Shown one piece after another: positions 55,901 through 64,000 of a DNA stretch of 64,000 nt. Each line of letters starts with the position of its first letter. Position 1 is the stretch's first letter. The translations under genes were made by a program, and so were the position numbers. The notes beneath the pieces are model-generated. The model saw only the letters and a list, made by a program, of their open reading frames with translations. It was not told the origin of the DNA and did no database searches. Source of the DNA: Mesostigma viride (lineage: Eukaryota; Streptophyta; Mesostigmatophyceae; Mesostigmatales; Mesostigmataceae). Location of the stretch: positions 5,241,719 to 5,305,718 of the forward strand of contig RPFO01000667.1 of NCBI GenBank assembly GCA_009746045.1, written 5' to 3'.

Positions 55901-56650
55901 CTCCATGTCAGGCAGGATCTCTAGGGTCTTGTACTTGGTATATCTGTCCACTGCCACCAGCAGCTTCAAACCCCTGATTCTCTGAATATCTACCTGCACA
56001 TGGCCTGGCTGCAAAATAGGAGTCCTGGCATGAGACTGCTTGGGCTTTCTAGCAACTAGCCTGCACTTGCAAGCTTGAGCAACCTGTTGGCAGATGGAGT
56101 ACAACTCACTTCCTCCCAGCCGTCTAGCAACTTGCAAAGACTGAGCTGCATGGCCAAACATGGTATGCAACCTTGAGGCAATGTCATACAAGAGAGAAAA
56201 CCTTTTATTGTCATTATTAGCACTCAAGGTATGTACAGATCCCTTATGTACAGGAGGCACCAGGGTCGTGCCTGTCAGACTGTCTCCAGCCCTATCCTCA
56301 TCCTGACCATCCTGTGCCAGTCCTGCACGGTCAGAATGCTTCTGAGATCCACCTGGGTCCACATCACCAGGTCCTACCTCAGGCTCAGCACCGCCATGGC
56401 GGGCACGTTGGCGAGTAACCACTGCAGCTACAGCTGGCATACTCTCTGTGGTAACCAAGCTTGCCCCATCGTGTCCAATAGGCTCTTTCACTAGAGCATG
56501 GGGCTGCCCCTCACTGCTGTCACTAGCAGCTTCATTACACACCCCTGGGGGCACCCTCCAGGGTTCAGGGATGTGTGCAGGCTCATCAATGATCAGCAGC
56601 CTTGCCCTTGCCCTTGTCCTGGGATGGACCAGCCTTGTCCTTGCTGCCAC
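52997..56650 (-). CDS. pol polyprotein of copy 2 (integrase, protease-like, reverse transcriptase, RNase H)
   Basis: This frame copies element RNA into DNA and integrates it. The 1,217 codons are uninterrupted from a GTG at 56650, with no ATG there; it overlaps the gag end in the +1 frame, so frameshifting or a further-upstream entry is likely. Residues about 162-196 hold the integrase zinc site (LHTMFGH, CQQVAQACKC). The core acids are D221, D274 and E304 (GQQGVVERAIQEIK), followed by a C-terminal SH3-like part at about 395-450. Residues about 550-625 resemble a retropepsin (MEIDTNAQVSVMG, then GPVILGQNFL). Reverse transcriptase follows, with LLDFKRAFL (D819) and LHGDDLHLL (D915, D916). RNase H has D1059, E1106, D1144 and D1187. 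A protease between integrase and reverse transcriptase is not the copia norm; the DTN triplet departs from DT/SG. Confidence 0.88.
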   Translation of the reverse strand: MAARTRLVHPRTRARARLLIIDEPAHIPEPWRVPPGVCNEAASDSSEGQPHALVKEPIGHDGASLVTTESMPAVAAVVTRQRARHGGAEPEVGPGDVDPGGSQKHSDRAGLAQDGQDEDRAGDSLTGTTLVPPVHKGSVHTLSANNDNKRFSLLYDIASRLHTMFGHAAQSLQVARRLGGSELYSICQQVAQACKCRLVARKPKQSHARTPILQPGHVQVDIQRIRGLKLLVAVDRYTKYKTLEILPDMEKPTLIAALKLTRSRYPGLELLQCDIQFECCENLPEFPELLITPRESHGQQGVVERAIQEIKTVLLVERIPRTSSAIVTSAWLRSVEDRLNLRTPMFFGDIAINPLMLHTRMLPADAEQAWKEKLEAKFLKLRQKDKGWSVLEPNVGQQVVVWKEPSFPGKRGSWHDGVVTRVEAAGHKCWVAIDGSQAVHRLSWSKIRPRGGNQGDLFQVPAGVQGGGDVELPDQGATAVSSPQGDPGPAPGVPSHTVVGQAGGQAAPPERPDTRPRGVRLSDIVQALQRAKKEPKVSKLVQLDEPEVAAMEIDTNAQVSVMGPQHTGELLVGEPSCPWVSDFSGRTHLRVLGEVTAPVMGVDVTFLVLEDYDGPVILGQNFLGNPGISIRATALRRDGWGMIPLENFRTTFPVRCRAKPVKGVKWDEGEVPPAASLVIPAVLHPSSIGITHRSLAAHSPLTYDQLVQEMSSPTLFEAWKLAFSKALEEWLQFECAAPTDRRPPASRKLALRFVLKRKVVDEVSVPHVRPVLNEYHGTGSLPGEELYTPGMLHDTWRILLCLYVGLLNRGAAMSSVLLDFKRAFLKSDPEVARRVWKQDEPYCVEVPAIWKLELHQQFLVILKGLEGLRSSPIIWRLTLQEALISECGLRVSSVDPCLLLAQWEGLPVYASLHGDDLHLLAPTTWLKKFIPVISGKFSLGKELWQEPNKPVVFCGMQATLFRRDGEWSIRLQAGGDYKQTIVKALPEKITQAAGPELRGMWAWFASICGPSLMVHSRMPDEVLEDEKPRVIARLVESTPDLILSGIDFAQPITLEIFVDSSMDARQVTKVRGRSAALFAFYQSRASLFSWYSRLQKRVCISSDVAECRAICEGIQSSLYIKELMLELASVTPWTLQMETLLLTDSMGMVQFVHKQLARSRDLDYLLLKELASLVDLKHIPGEENPADALTKLPHKAPAQYNVLRKLMNADCQVGLSV

Positions 56651-57770
56651 CCTGAGCTGGCTTGCTCTGACCTTCCTGCCTCAGGTACGAGGGACACTCA
56701 TTCCTGAAGTGACCCTTCCCCTGGCAGAAATAACATTCCACCTGACTGATGTCCCGTGAGGTCCCACTGCTGGGCCCAGCCTTGGGAGGACCACCCACCC
56801 TCTTGAAGTCAAACTGGGACTGTGGATGTCCCGACTTCGGCGGGGTCCCCCGTCCAGCCCTTCTGTCACGCCCCCTCCTGGACCTTCCTCGACCCCTTGA
56901 AGAGGTCTCAGGCCCTCTCGAGGACGCTGGGCCCCCGTGGCCCGATCCCCTCATGGACTTAACCGTGGGTTCAGTGGCCTCCTCATCATTCTGACGAGGG
57001 CGCTTACCCCCACGTACTTGCCGCTGAAACACTCATACAACTGATCCGTCATGGCTGCCCAGCCATGGACCTGTCGCATGTGGATGGTCACATTATCCAT
57101 GGTGACCGGATCCAGTTGCAGCGACTTGAGAAAGTCGCCCATGGCCATCCGATCTGCGACGAAGAAGCCCTTGGCCATGGCGTCCTCCCTCAGCTTGACG
57201 AAGTCTTCAAAGGCGTGGACCACTAGTTGCCCCTTGATGGGCTTGTAGTCCAGGTATTCTTGCTTCAGGTGGGACCCATCTATGGTCCTCTTGTCACTCA
57301 GGAACGACCTGAGTCGCGTCATAAACGCCGCCAGGTGTCCCCCGCCGCGTGTCGCTCCCGAACAAACTTGAACAGCCGCCTCGCCGACTGCCGTATGTAG
57401 GCACTAGACGCCAGGATGCGAAGCTTGTCACCGTTGTATATCTCCGTGTACAAGTTCATGTCCTCTAACATCCTCTCAGCATCCCGGGGCTGCCAATTGT
57501 CCTTGATGGACTGAAACTGGCCTAGCACCGCGTACCCCTCAGCAACGGTTGGTCGCTTAGGCGCCGCTTGATCTGCGGCTGGCGCGTGCTGCCCGCCCTG
57601 CGATCCTTGGCTCTGATTATCTGGCACCTCAGCCTGGTCTCCCAGCGCCTGGCCGTCCCCGCGTCCATCGCGTCCACCGCGTCCATCGCGTCCATCTCGT
57701 CCATCCAGCCCAGCGCCGCGCCGCCGAAGCCCATAAAGCCCGCTTGTTGGTTGATAGCTCCATCCTCCAT
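56586..57770 (-). pseudogene. gag of copy 2, frame-broken
   Basis: The same protein as gag of copy 1, but broken elsewhere: one base is missing in the segment after AAGDTW (near 57333), and one G is missing from a G run near 57012. The zinc knuckle CYFCQGKGHFRNEC and the final Lys/Gly-rich part to the stop at 56586 are intact. The last 65 bases overlap the visible pol frame. Confidence 0.8.
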
Positions 57771-57872
57771 GATGGCCTCTGTTCAGATCTGCTACAGCCA
57801 GCCAAGTGGCCAAGCAGCAATTAAAGCAATATAAGCTACTGAACAAGAAAGGAAAGTGCCAAGTGTTACCAC

Positions 57873-58792
57873 TCAGGCAAGACCACCACGGCTGGCCCCA
57901 GGCGCGTCCTGGTTCTCCTTGTCGCTGTCGTCGTCGCTGTCGCTCACCACAATCAGCTCTGGTACCCTGCTACCTGCTGCGCCGTCGTCGACCCGCTGTC
58001 GGCCCGCGATGACTGAATCGTCACCGTTGGTAAAGTAGACAGGTGACAACCCGTCGTTGGCACCTCGCGGATTGTACGTTGGCACCTCGTGGTCGCCAAG
58101 TGCCTCGTCGCCTAGCCCAGCGACACCCCCTGCTCCTACCTCAAGGTCACTATCGTACCCAAGAGGTGCAAACTCCTCCCAACGCGTCACACGAACGCGA
58201 AGGGGCGGGGGCAGCTCCTGAAAAGGAACTCTTACTCGCTCTGGAAACCTGCCGACTCTTGTCGCGCGCTGTCCTCCGGCGATGGCTTCCGCTGTCGCCC
58301 CGACCTCTGCAAGCCGCCTGTGATGCTCCGCTCCGCGTCGTTCACGCCTAACTGGCCCGCTGCAACACCCTCGTCGCCGATGCCGCCTGCGAAAGCACGT
58401 GGTACTCCCGCGCCCGCTACTGTCGGCACAAACTCGTGTCGCCCTGCGCCAGCTGCCTCCGCAACCTCGCCTCGCCTTGCTGCCAACTCCGTCCGCACTC
58501 GCTCTGCTACTGCAGTAATCACCGTCTGGATGCCGACCAACCCGTGAAGCTCCTGCTCAAGGTCGTCGATGCTCCGGTGCTCCGGAATGACGATGGTTTG
58601 TACGTGTCGCAGAATTCGCTCCCAATCTTCGACCTGGTCGTCGACGAATTGCACGAAGCTGCGATTTACAGGCGGACGATCTGCAAGCAACAAAGATAGA
58701 TCCCGAACGACACGGCGTAATTCAGGAGAAATCGAACCCCCAGCAGACTGCCGAAACCGGAAATCCTGCTGCCGTTGTTCCTCCTGCACCAT
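57873..58792 (-). pseudogene. ORF1 of copy 2, frameshifted
   Basis: Equivalent to 49422-50342. The frame is open from 58792 to about 58355 and then shifts, because a run of four G in copy 1 has three here. The C-terminal part continues in the other frame to 57873 (VVSDSDDDSDKENQ). Confidence 0.8.
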
Positions 58793-58886
58793 TCACCACC
58801 GGACGAGCTCCTCTCGTCGTCAAACGCTGCACACCGCAACCGGCAACGACCCTCCTGGCCGTTCCGCTGAGACTGGTTGTAATTTG

Positions 58887-59581
58887 AGTTAACGTTCTTC
58901 GCACACGCAATGTGAAGGATATGGTTGCAATGCAGCAATGTGTGAATATGGTTGGAAACGGAGCTTTGTTAAATCGGATAATGTTTACAGCGCTCACACA
59001 CTTGAGGCTTGTACACGCGCTTGCCAAGTCAAGGCACAACACGTGAGGCGGGCTCGCAAGAGATGCCCATTTGGCACTGGCCTATTGTTTATATACTTGT
59101 GCACTGTGCTTGCTAGTCCTGAGCAGCCTAGGAGGCCTGCTCAGTAATAACACCCCGGTACAGTATTCACTACCTGTACAGCGCCCAGCTCCTATACAGT
59201 AGGTCTGCCATACAGGCACAGTGACCACAGAGCACAGTCCACAGTGACTATTGCATCTGCACCTAGAAGTCCAGGACTAAGCCTGCGGTACCAACAGACC
59301 ACAGGTCAAGGTTCCTATTTCCTGCGTACGACGTATCAATCCAATACCGTCGTAGGTACAGCACCTAATTCCTGTCAGCCCAGGAATTACTGTCGACCCC
59401 ATATGTCGTCGGCAAATATTCACGTCCGACTTAGAAGAACAGCCGGCTCGCGCTCGCGCGCGACCGGGAAGTCGGAACGCCATAACTTTCTTGATACTTG
59501 TCGGAATGAACTCGTTCCGGTGCCGCTGGAATCGCAGAGATATGCCGAATCAGGATCACGCCAATGCGCTTGGCGTTAACT
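58887..59581 (-). repeat. 5' LTR of copy 2 (695 bp)
   Basis: Ends AGTTAACG and CGTTAACT. It differs from the 3' LTR by scattered single bases, small indels and the altered last 15 bases of the 3' LTR, suggesting a fairly recent insertion. Confidence 0.9.
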
Positions 59582-59586
59582 GTCAG

Positions 59587-62500
59587 AGCAAGCCAGCTCA
59601 GGGTGGCAGCAAGGACAAGGCTGGTCCATCCCAGGACAAGGGCAAGGGCAAGGCTGCTGATCATTGATATGAGCCTGCACACATCCCTGAACCCTGGAGG
59701 GTGCCCCCAGGGGTGTGTAATGAAGCTGCTAGTGACAGCAGTGAGGGGCAGCCCCATGCTCTAGTGAAAGAGCCTATTGGACACGATGGGGCAAGCTTGG
59801 TTACCACAGAGAGTATGCCAGCTGTAGCTGCAGTGGTTACTCGCCAACGTGCCCGCCATGGCGGTGCTGAGCCTGAGGTAGGACCTGGTGATGTGGACCC
59901 AGGTGGATCTCAGAAGCATTCTGACCGTGCAGGACTGGCACAGGATGGTCAGGATGAGGATAGGGCTGGAGACAGTCTGACAGGCACGACCCTGGTGCCT
60001 CCTGTACATAAGGGATCTGTACATACCTTGAGTGCTAATAATGACAATAAAAGGTTTTCTCTCTTGTATGACATTGCCTCAAGGTTGCATACCATGTTTG
60101 GCCATGCAGCTCAGTCTTTGCAAGTTGCTAGACGGCTGGGAGGAAGTGAGTTGTACTCCATCTGCCAACAGGTTGCTCAAGCTTGCAAGTGCAGGCTAGT
60201 TGCTAGAAAGCCCAAGCAGTCTCATGCCAGGACTCCTATTTTGCAGCCAGGCCATGTGCAGGTAGATATTCAGAGAATCAGGGGTTTGAAGCTGCTGGTG
60301 GCAGTGGACAGATATACCAAGTACAAGACCCTAGAGATCCTGCCTGACATGGAGAAGCCTACATTGATTGCTGCTCTGAAGTTGACAAGGAGCAGGTACC
60401 CTGGGTTGGAGTTGTTGCAGTGTGACATTCAGTTTGAGTGCTGTGAGAACCTGCCAGAGTTTCCAGAGTTGCTGATTACACCCAGGGAGAGCCACGGCCA
60501 GCAAGGGGTGGTGGAGAGAGCCATCCAAGAGATCAAGACTGTGCTGCTGGTGGAGAGGATTCCAAGGACGTCATCTGCCATTGTGACATCTGCATGGCTA
60601 CGTTCTGTGGAGGACAGGCTGAACCTGAGGACTCCCATGTTCTTTGGTGACATTGCCATCAATCCTCTTATGCTGCATACCAGGATGCTGCCAGCTGATG
60701 CTGAGCAGGCATGGAAGGAGAAGCTAGAGGCCAAGTTCCTCAAGCTGAGGCAGAAAGACAAGGGCTGGAGTGTCCTAGAACCTAACGTTGGACAACAGGT
60801 TGTTGTGTGGAAGGAACCAAGCTTTCCAGGGAAACGTGGCAGCTGGCATGATGGGGTGGTGACCCGAGTAGAAGCCGCTGGCCATAAGTGCTGGGTGGCC
60901 ATTGATGGCTCCCAAGCAGTGCACCGTCTGTCCTGGTCAAAGATCCGTCCCCGGGGAGGTAATCAAGGAGACCTCTTCCAGGTGCCCGCTGGTGTACAAG
61001 GCGGGGGTGACGTGGAGCTTCCTGATCAGGGTGCTACAGCTGTATCGAGCCCTCAGGGTGACCCTGGCCCGGCCCCTGGGGTACCTTCACATACGGTGGT
61101 TGGGCAAGCAGGCGGACAGGCTGCACCTCCGGAACGGCCCGACACCAGGCCTAGGGGTGTGCGTCTATCAGATATTGTACAGGCTTTGCAAAGAGCCAAG
61201 AAGGAGCCTAAGGTGTCCAAGCTTGTCCAGTTGGATGAACCTGAGGTAGCTGCCATGGAGATAGATACCAATGCACAGGTTTCTGTCATGGGACCTCAGC
61301 ATACAGGAGAACTGCTGGTCGGAGAACCAAGTTGCCCCTGGGTGTCTGATTTCAGTGGTAGGACGCATCTAAGGGTGTTGGGAGAGGTTACTGCCCCTGT
61401 CATGGGTGTGGATGTGACCTTCCTTGTCCTAGAGGACTATGATGGCCCTGTGATTTTGGGTCAGAATTTTCTGGGCAATCCTGGGATTTCTATCAGAGCT
61501 ACAGCTCTGAGAAGAGATGGCTGGGGGATGATTCCCCTAGAAAATTTCAGGACAACATTTCCAGTCAGGTGCAGGGCCAAGCCGGTCAAGGGTGTAAAAT
61601 GGGATGAAGGGGAGGTGCCCCCAGCGGCCAGTTTGGTTATTCCAGCTGTGTTGCACCCCAGCAGTATTGGCATAACTCACAGGAGCCTTGCTGCACACTC
61701 TCCTTTGACATATGACCAGCTGGTCCAAGAGATGAGCTCGCCTACTTTGTTTGAGGCTTGGAAGCTCGCCTTCTCCAAGGCATTGGAGGAGTGGTTGCAG
61801 TTTGAGTGTGCTGCACCAACAGACAGACGTCCCCCAGCATCAAGGAAGCTTGCTTTGAGATTTGTGCTGAAGAGGAAGGTTGTGGATGAGGTATCAGTGC
61901 CCCATGTCAGGCCTGTCCTGAATGAGTATCACGGCACGGGGAGTCTGCCAGGAGAGGAGCTATACACGCCAGGGATGCTACACGACACATGGAGAATTTT
62001 GCTATGTCTCTACGTGGGGTTGCTGAACAGGGGAGCAGCTATGTCATCAGTGCTGCTGGACTTCAAGAGGGCATTTTTAAAATCTGATCCAGAAGTGGCC
62101 AGGAGGGTGTGGAAGCAGGATGAGCCTTACTGTGTTGAGGTGCCTGCCATCTGGAAGCTGGAGCTGCATCAACAATTCCTGGTTATTCTGAAGGGCCTGG
62201 AAGGACTCAGGTCGAGCCCAATCATCTGGAGACTCACGCTGCAGGAAGCTCTGATCAGTGAGTGTGGCTTGAGAGTGTCTTCAGTTGATCCCTGTTTGCT
62301 GCTGGCCCAATGGGAGGGTCTGCCAGTGTATGCTAGTTTGCATGGAGATGATCTGCATTTGCTAGCCCCCACGACCTGGCTGAAGAAGTTTATTCCTGTC
62401 ATCAGTGGCAAGTTTTCACTGGGCAAGGAGCTGTGGCAGGAGCCCAACAAGCCTGTAGTGTTCTGTGGAATGCAGGCTACCCTGTTCAGGAGGGACGGGG

Positions 62501-63258
62501 AGTGGAGTATCAGGCTTCAGGCTGGAGGAGATTATAAACAGACCATTGTGAAGGCCTTGCCAGAGAAGATCACCCAGGCTGCAGGACCTGAGTTGAGAGG
62601 CATGTGGGCCTGGTTTGCCAGCATCTGTGGTCCGTCTTTGATGGTCCATAGCAGAATGCCTGATGAGGTGCTTGAGGATGAGAAGCCTCGAGTCATAGCC
62701 CGGTTGGTGGAGAGTACCCCTGATCTGATTTTGTCTGGGATTGACTTTACCCAGCCTATCACCTTGGAGATCTTTGTTGACAGTTCCATGGATGCTCGCC
62801 AGGTTACCAAGGTCAGGGGGAGATCTGCTGCTCTGTTTGCTTTTTATCAGAGCAGGGCAAGTTTGTTCAGCTGGTACAGCAGACTGCAGAAGAGGGTCTG
62901 TATCAGTTCAGATGTGGCAGAATGCAGGGCCATATGCGAGGGGATCCAGTCCAGCCTGTACATAAAGGAGTTAATGCTGGAGCTGGCTTCAGTTACCCCT
63001 TGGACCTTGCAGATGGAGACGTTGTTGCTAACAGACAGCATGGGTATGGTCCAGTTTGTTCACAAGCAGCTGGCCAGGAGCCGGGACCTGGATTATTTGT
63101 TGCTGAAGGAGTTGGCCAGTTTGGTTGACTTGAAGCATATCCCTGGCGAGGAGAACCCTGCTGATGCATTGACAAAGCTGCCACACAAGGCCCCAGCCCA
63201 GTACAATGTACTGAGGAAGCTCATGAATGCTGACTGTCAAGTCGGTCTATCTGTCTAA
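59587..63258 (+). CDS. End of gag and pol polyprotein of copy 1
   Basis: The gag C-terminus runs from 59587 to about 59665. The pol frame is open to 63258, with its first in-frame ATG-equivalent at 59701. Relative to copy 2, two extra bases (AT near 59668) break the overlap of the pol frame with gag, so frameshift-fused expression would fail here. From VPPGVCNEAASD onward the protein is almost identical to copy 2; I noticed one change (FAQ to FTQ in the LILSGID segment). All integrase, reverse transcriptase and RNase H residues listed for copy 2 are kept. Confidence 0.85.
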
Positions 63259-64000
63259 AAGCTGAGAGCTGGGTGCTTAAGTCTCTGGATATCAGGCTGG
63301 GAGCTTGATTGTACATAATCCTGAGCACACCTTGAGGGGTGAGACATGTCTCTGGTGTGGGAATGTCTGACATTGTCTCTGATGGAGAGATGTCTATCTG
63401 GGGTTTTCATCTCAGTCTGAGGTTTCCCCAGATCTGTGGTTTGTGGGCGGGGTTCGATTCCCTGGTGCCGTCTTAAGGCGGAGTTTCACGGACTGGCTGA
63501 CCCATCCACCATGCTGGTGAGGTGGCGACAGGTCCCCTGATTTTCCACGGTTGGAACGAGTAGAGGAGCTTGTGTTTTGCATGTGCTTCGCGTAGATGTT
63601 GTGTCTGGTTCGATAAGGGGCAGCAGACCGGCGCCGACTCCCGTCTGGGGGTCAGCAATGTTTTCTGATGAGCTGTTGTGGGTGATCTGTGGGGTTTCGC
63701 CTAAGGTCCTGAAGGTTGTACATACTTCTCAAGTTCTTAACTGAACACCTATGGGCTGCCACAGTTGGCCAACCTCTTGTACATGGGTAACACAACGAGC
63801 CTCCCGTGAAGGGATAGGGACTCATTGTAATTTGTTTGTGCTCCTGAGCCAGTATGGGTGCTATGTACATATAATAAGGAATCCAAGCTGACTGTCATGC
63901 CCAGCGGGTTGTGACTTGTAGTCTGGGGAGGATATCCAGTACCCATTGTGTGTGTTTGTATGTAGACTTGTGTGAGCTGCTACAGCTCAAGAAAAGAAAG
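63259..64000 (+). other. 3' untranslated region of copy 1, up to the polypurine tract
   Basis: It matches 52250-52996 in inverse orientation. No ORF is present. The window ends inside the polypurine tract. Confidence 0.75.

Larger units (their letters stand above)
51554..59581 (-). mobile_element. Copia-like LTR retrotransposon, copy 2 (complete, inserted head-on into copy 1)
   Basis: This 8,028-bp element has LTRs at both ends and a 5-bp target duplication GTCAG at 51549-51553 and 59582-59586. Removing it with one GTCAG rejoins the gag frame of copy 1 (EGQ|SKPAQ). On the minus strand the order is 5' LTR (59581-58887), ORF1, gag, pol, 3' UTR, polypurine tract, 3' LTR (52249-51554). Pol is open; ORF1 and gag have frameshifts. 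Confidence 0.93.
48632..64000 (+). mobile_element. Copia-like LTR retrotransposon, copy 1 (split by copy 2; 3' LTR outside window)
   Basis: Order: LTR 48632-49328, ORF1, gag, then an 8-kb insertion of copy 2 (51554-59581), then the end of gag, pol, and a 3' untranslated region that stops at 64000 within the polypurine tract CAAGAAAAGAAAG. The 3' LTR should follow directly outside. The element begins with AGTTAACGCC after the TTG tract, so it probably inserted into the microsatellite. Confidence 0.9.

Overview
This is a repeat-rich window of a nuclear eukaryotic genome. It has GT-AG introns, GC-rich coding exons, CACTA, Ty3/gypsy, Ty1/copia and LINE elements, and no bacterial-style operons. 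The best taxonomic clue is a formin with an N-terminal RhoGAP-like domain followed by FH1-FH2. That architecture is known from class III formins of mosses and lycophytes, so a green-lineage, perhaps streptophyte, alga is my inference. Nothing in the window fixes the species.

Region 1 (1-17.5 kb) is a stack of nested transposons. A CACTA element, whose left end lies outside the window, ends at 9010. It carries a decayed Transposase_21/DUF4218 gene on the minus strand and a second, proline-rich gene on the plus strand. It is itself interrupted by a short LINE that encodes only ORF1 (about 2944-4420, flanked by a 14-bp repeat). The CACTA element sits inside the chromodomain of a Ty3/gypsy element, whose 3' half (9011-15162) has an extra 3' ORF and a 564-bp LTR. 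That extra ORF is interrupted by a 2,626-bp element (10608-13233) with the layout A1-internal-B1-A2-B2. Its removal, with one copy of TACC, restores the ORF in frame. The gypsy element lies in a probable LINE ORF1 on the minus strand, which is also split by a second ORF1-only LINE (15537-17062, 11-bp target duplication).

Region 2 (18.3-39.5 kb) holds two host genes. The first is an intronless mitochondrial 2-oxoacid dehydrogenase E2 (probably pyruvate dehydrogenase) on the minus strand, with the catalytic His of DHRxxDG replaced by Gln. The second is a giant eight-exon formin on the plus strand (about 4,730 residues, all splice phases agree) with a RhoGAP-like domain that has lost its catalytic residues.

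Region 3 (39.5-48.6 kb) contains a decayed two-ORF LINE, a secreted-type ankyrin-WW protein gene and an 1.84-kb TTG trinucleotide tract.

Region 4 (48.6-64 kb) is one copia-like element on the plus strand split by a second, oppositely oriented copy of the same family (51554-59581, 5-bp duplication GTCAG). The family has AGTT...AACT LTR ends, an extra ORF before gag, a long gag/pol overlap, and an apparent retropepsin-like segment between integrase and reverse transcriptase.
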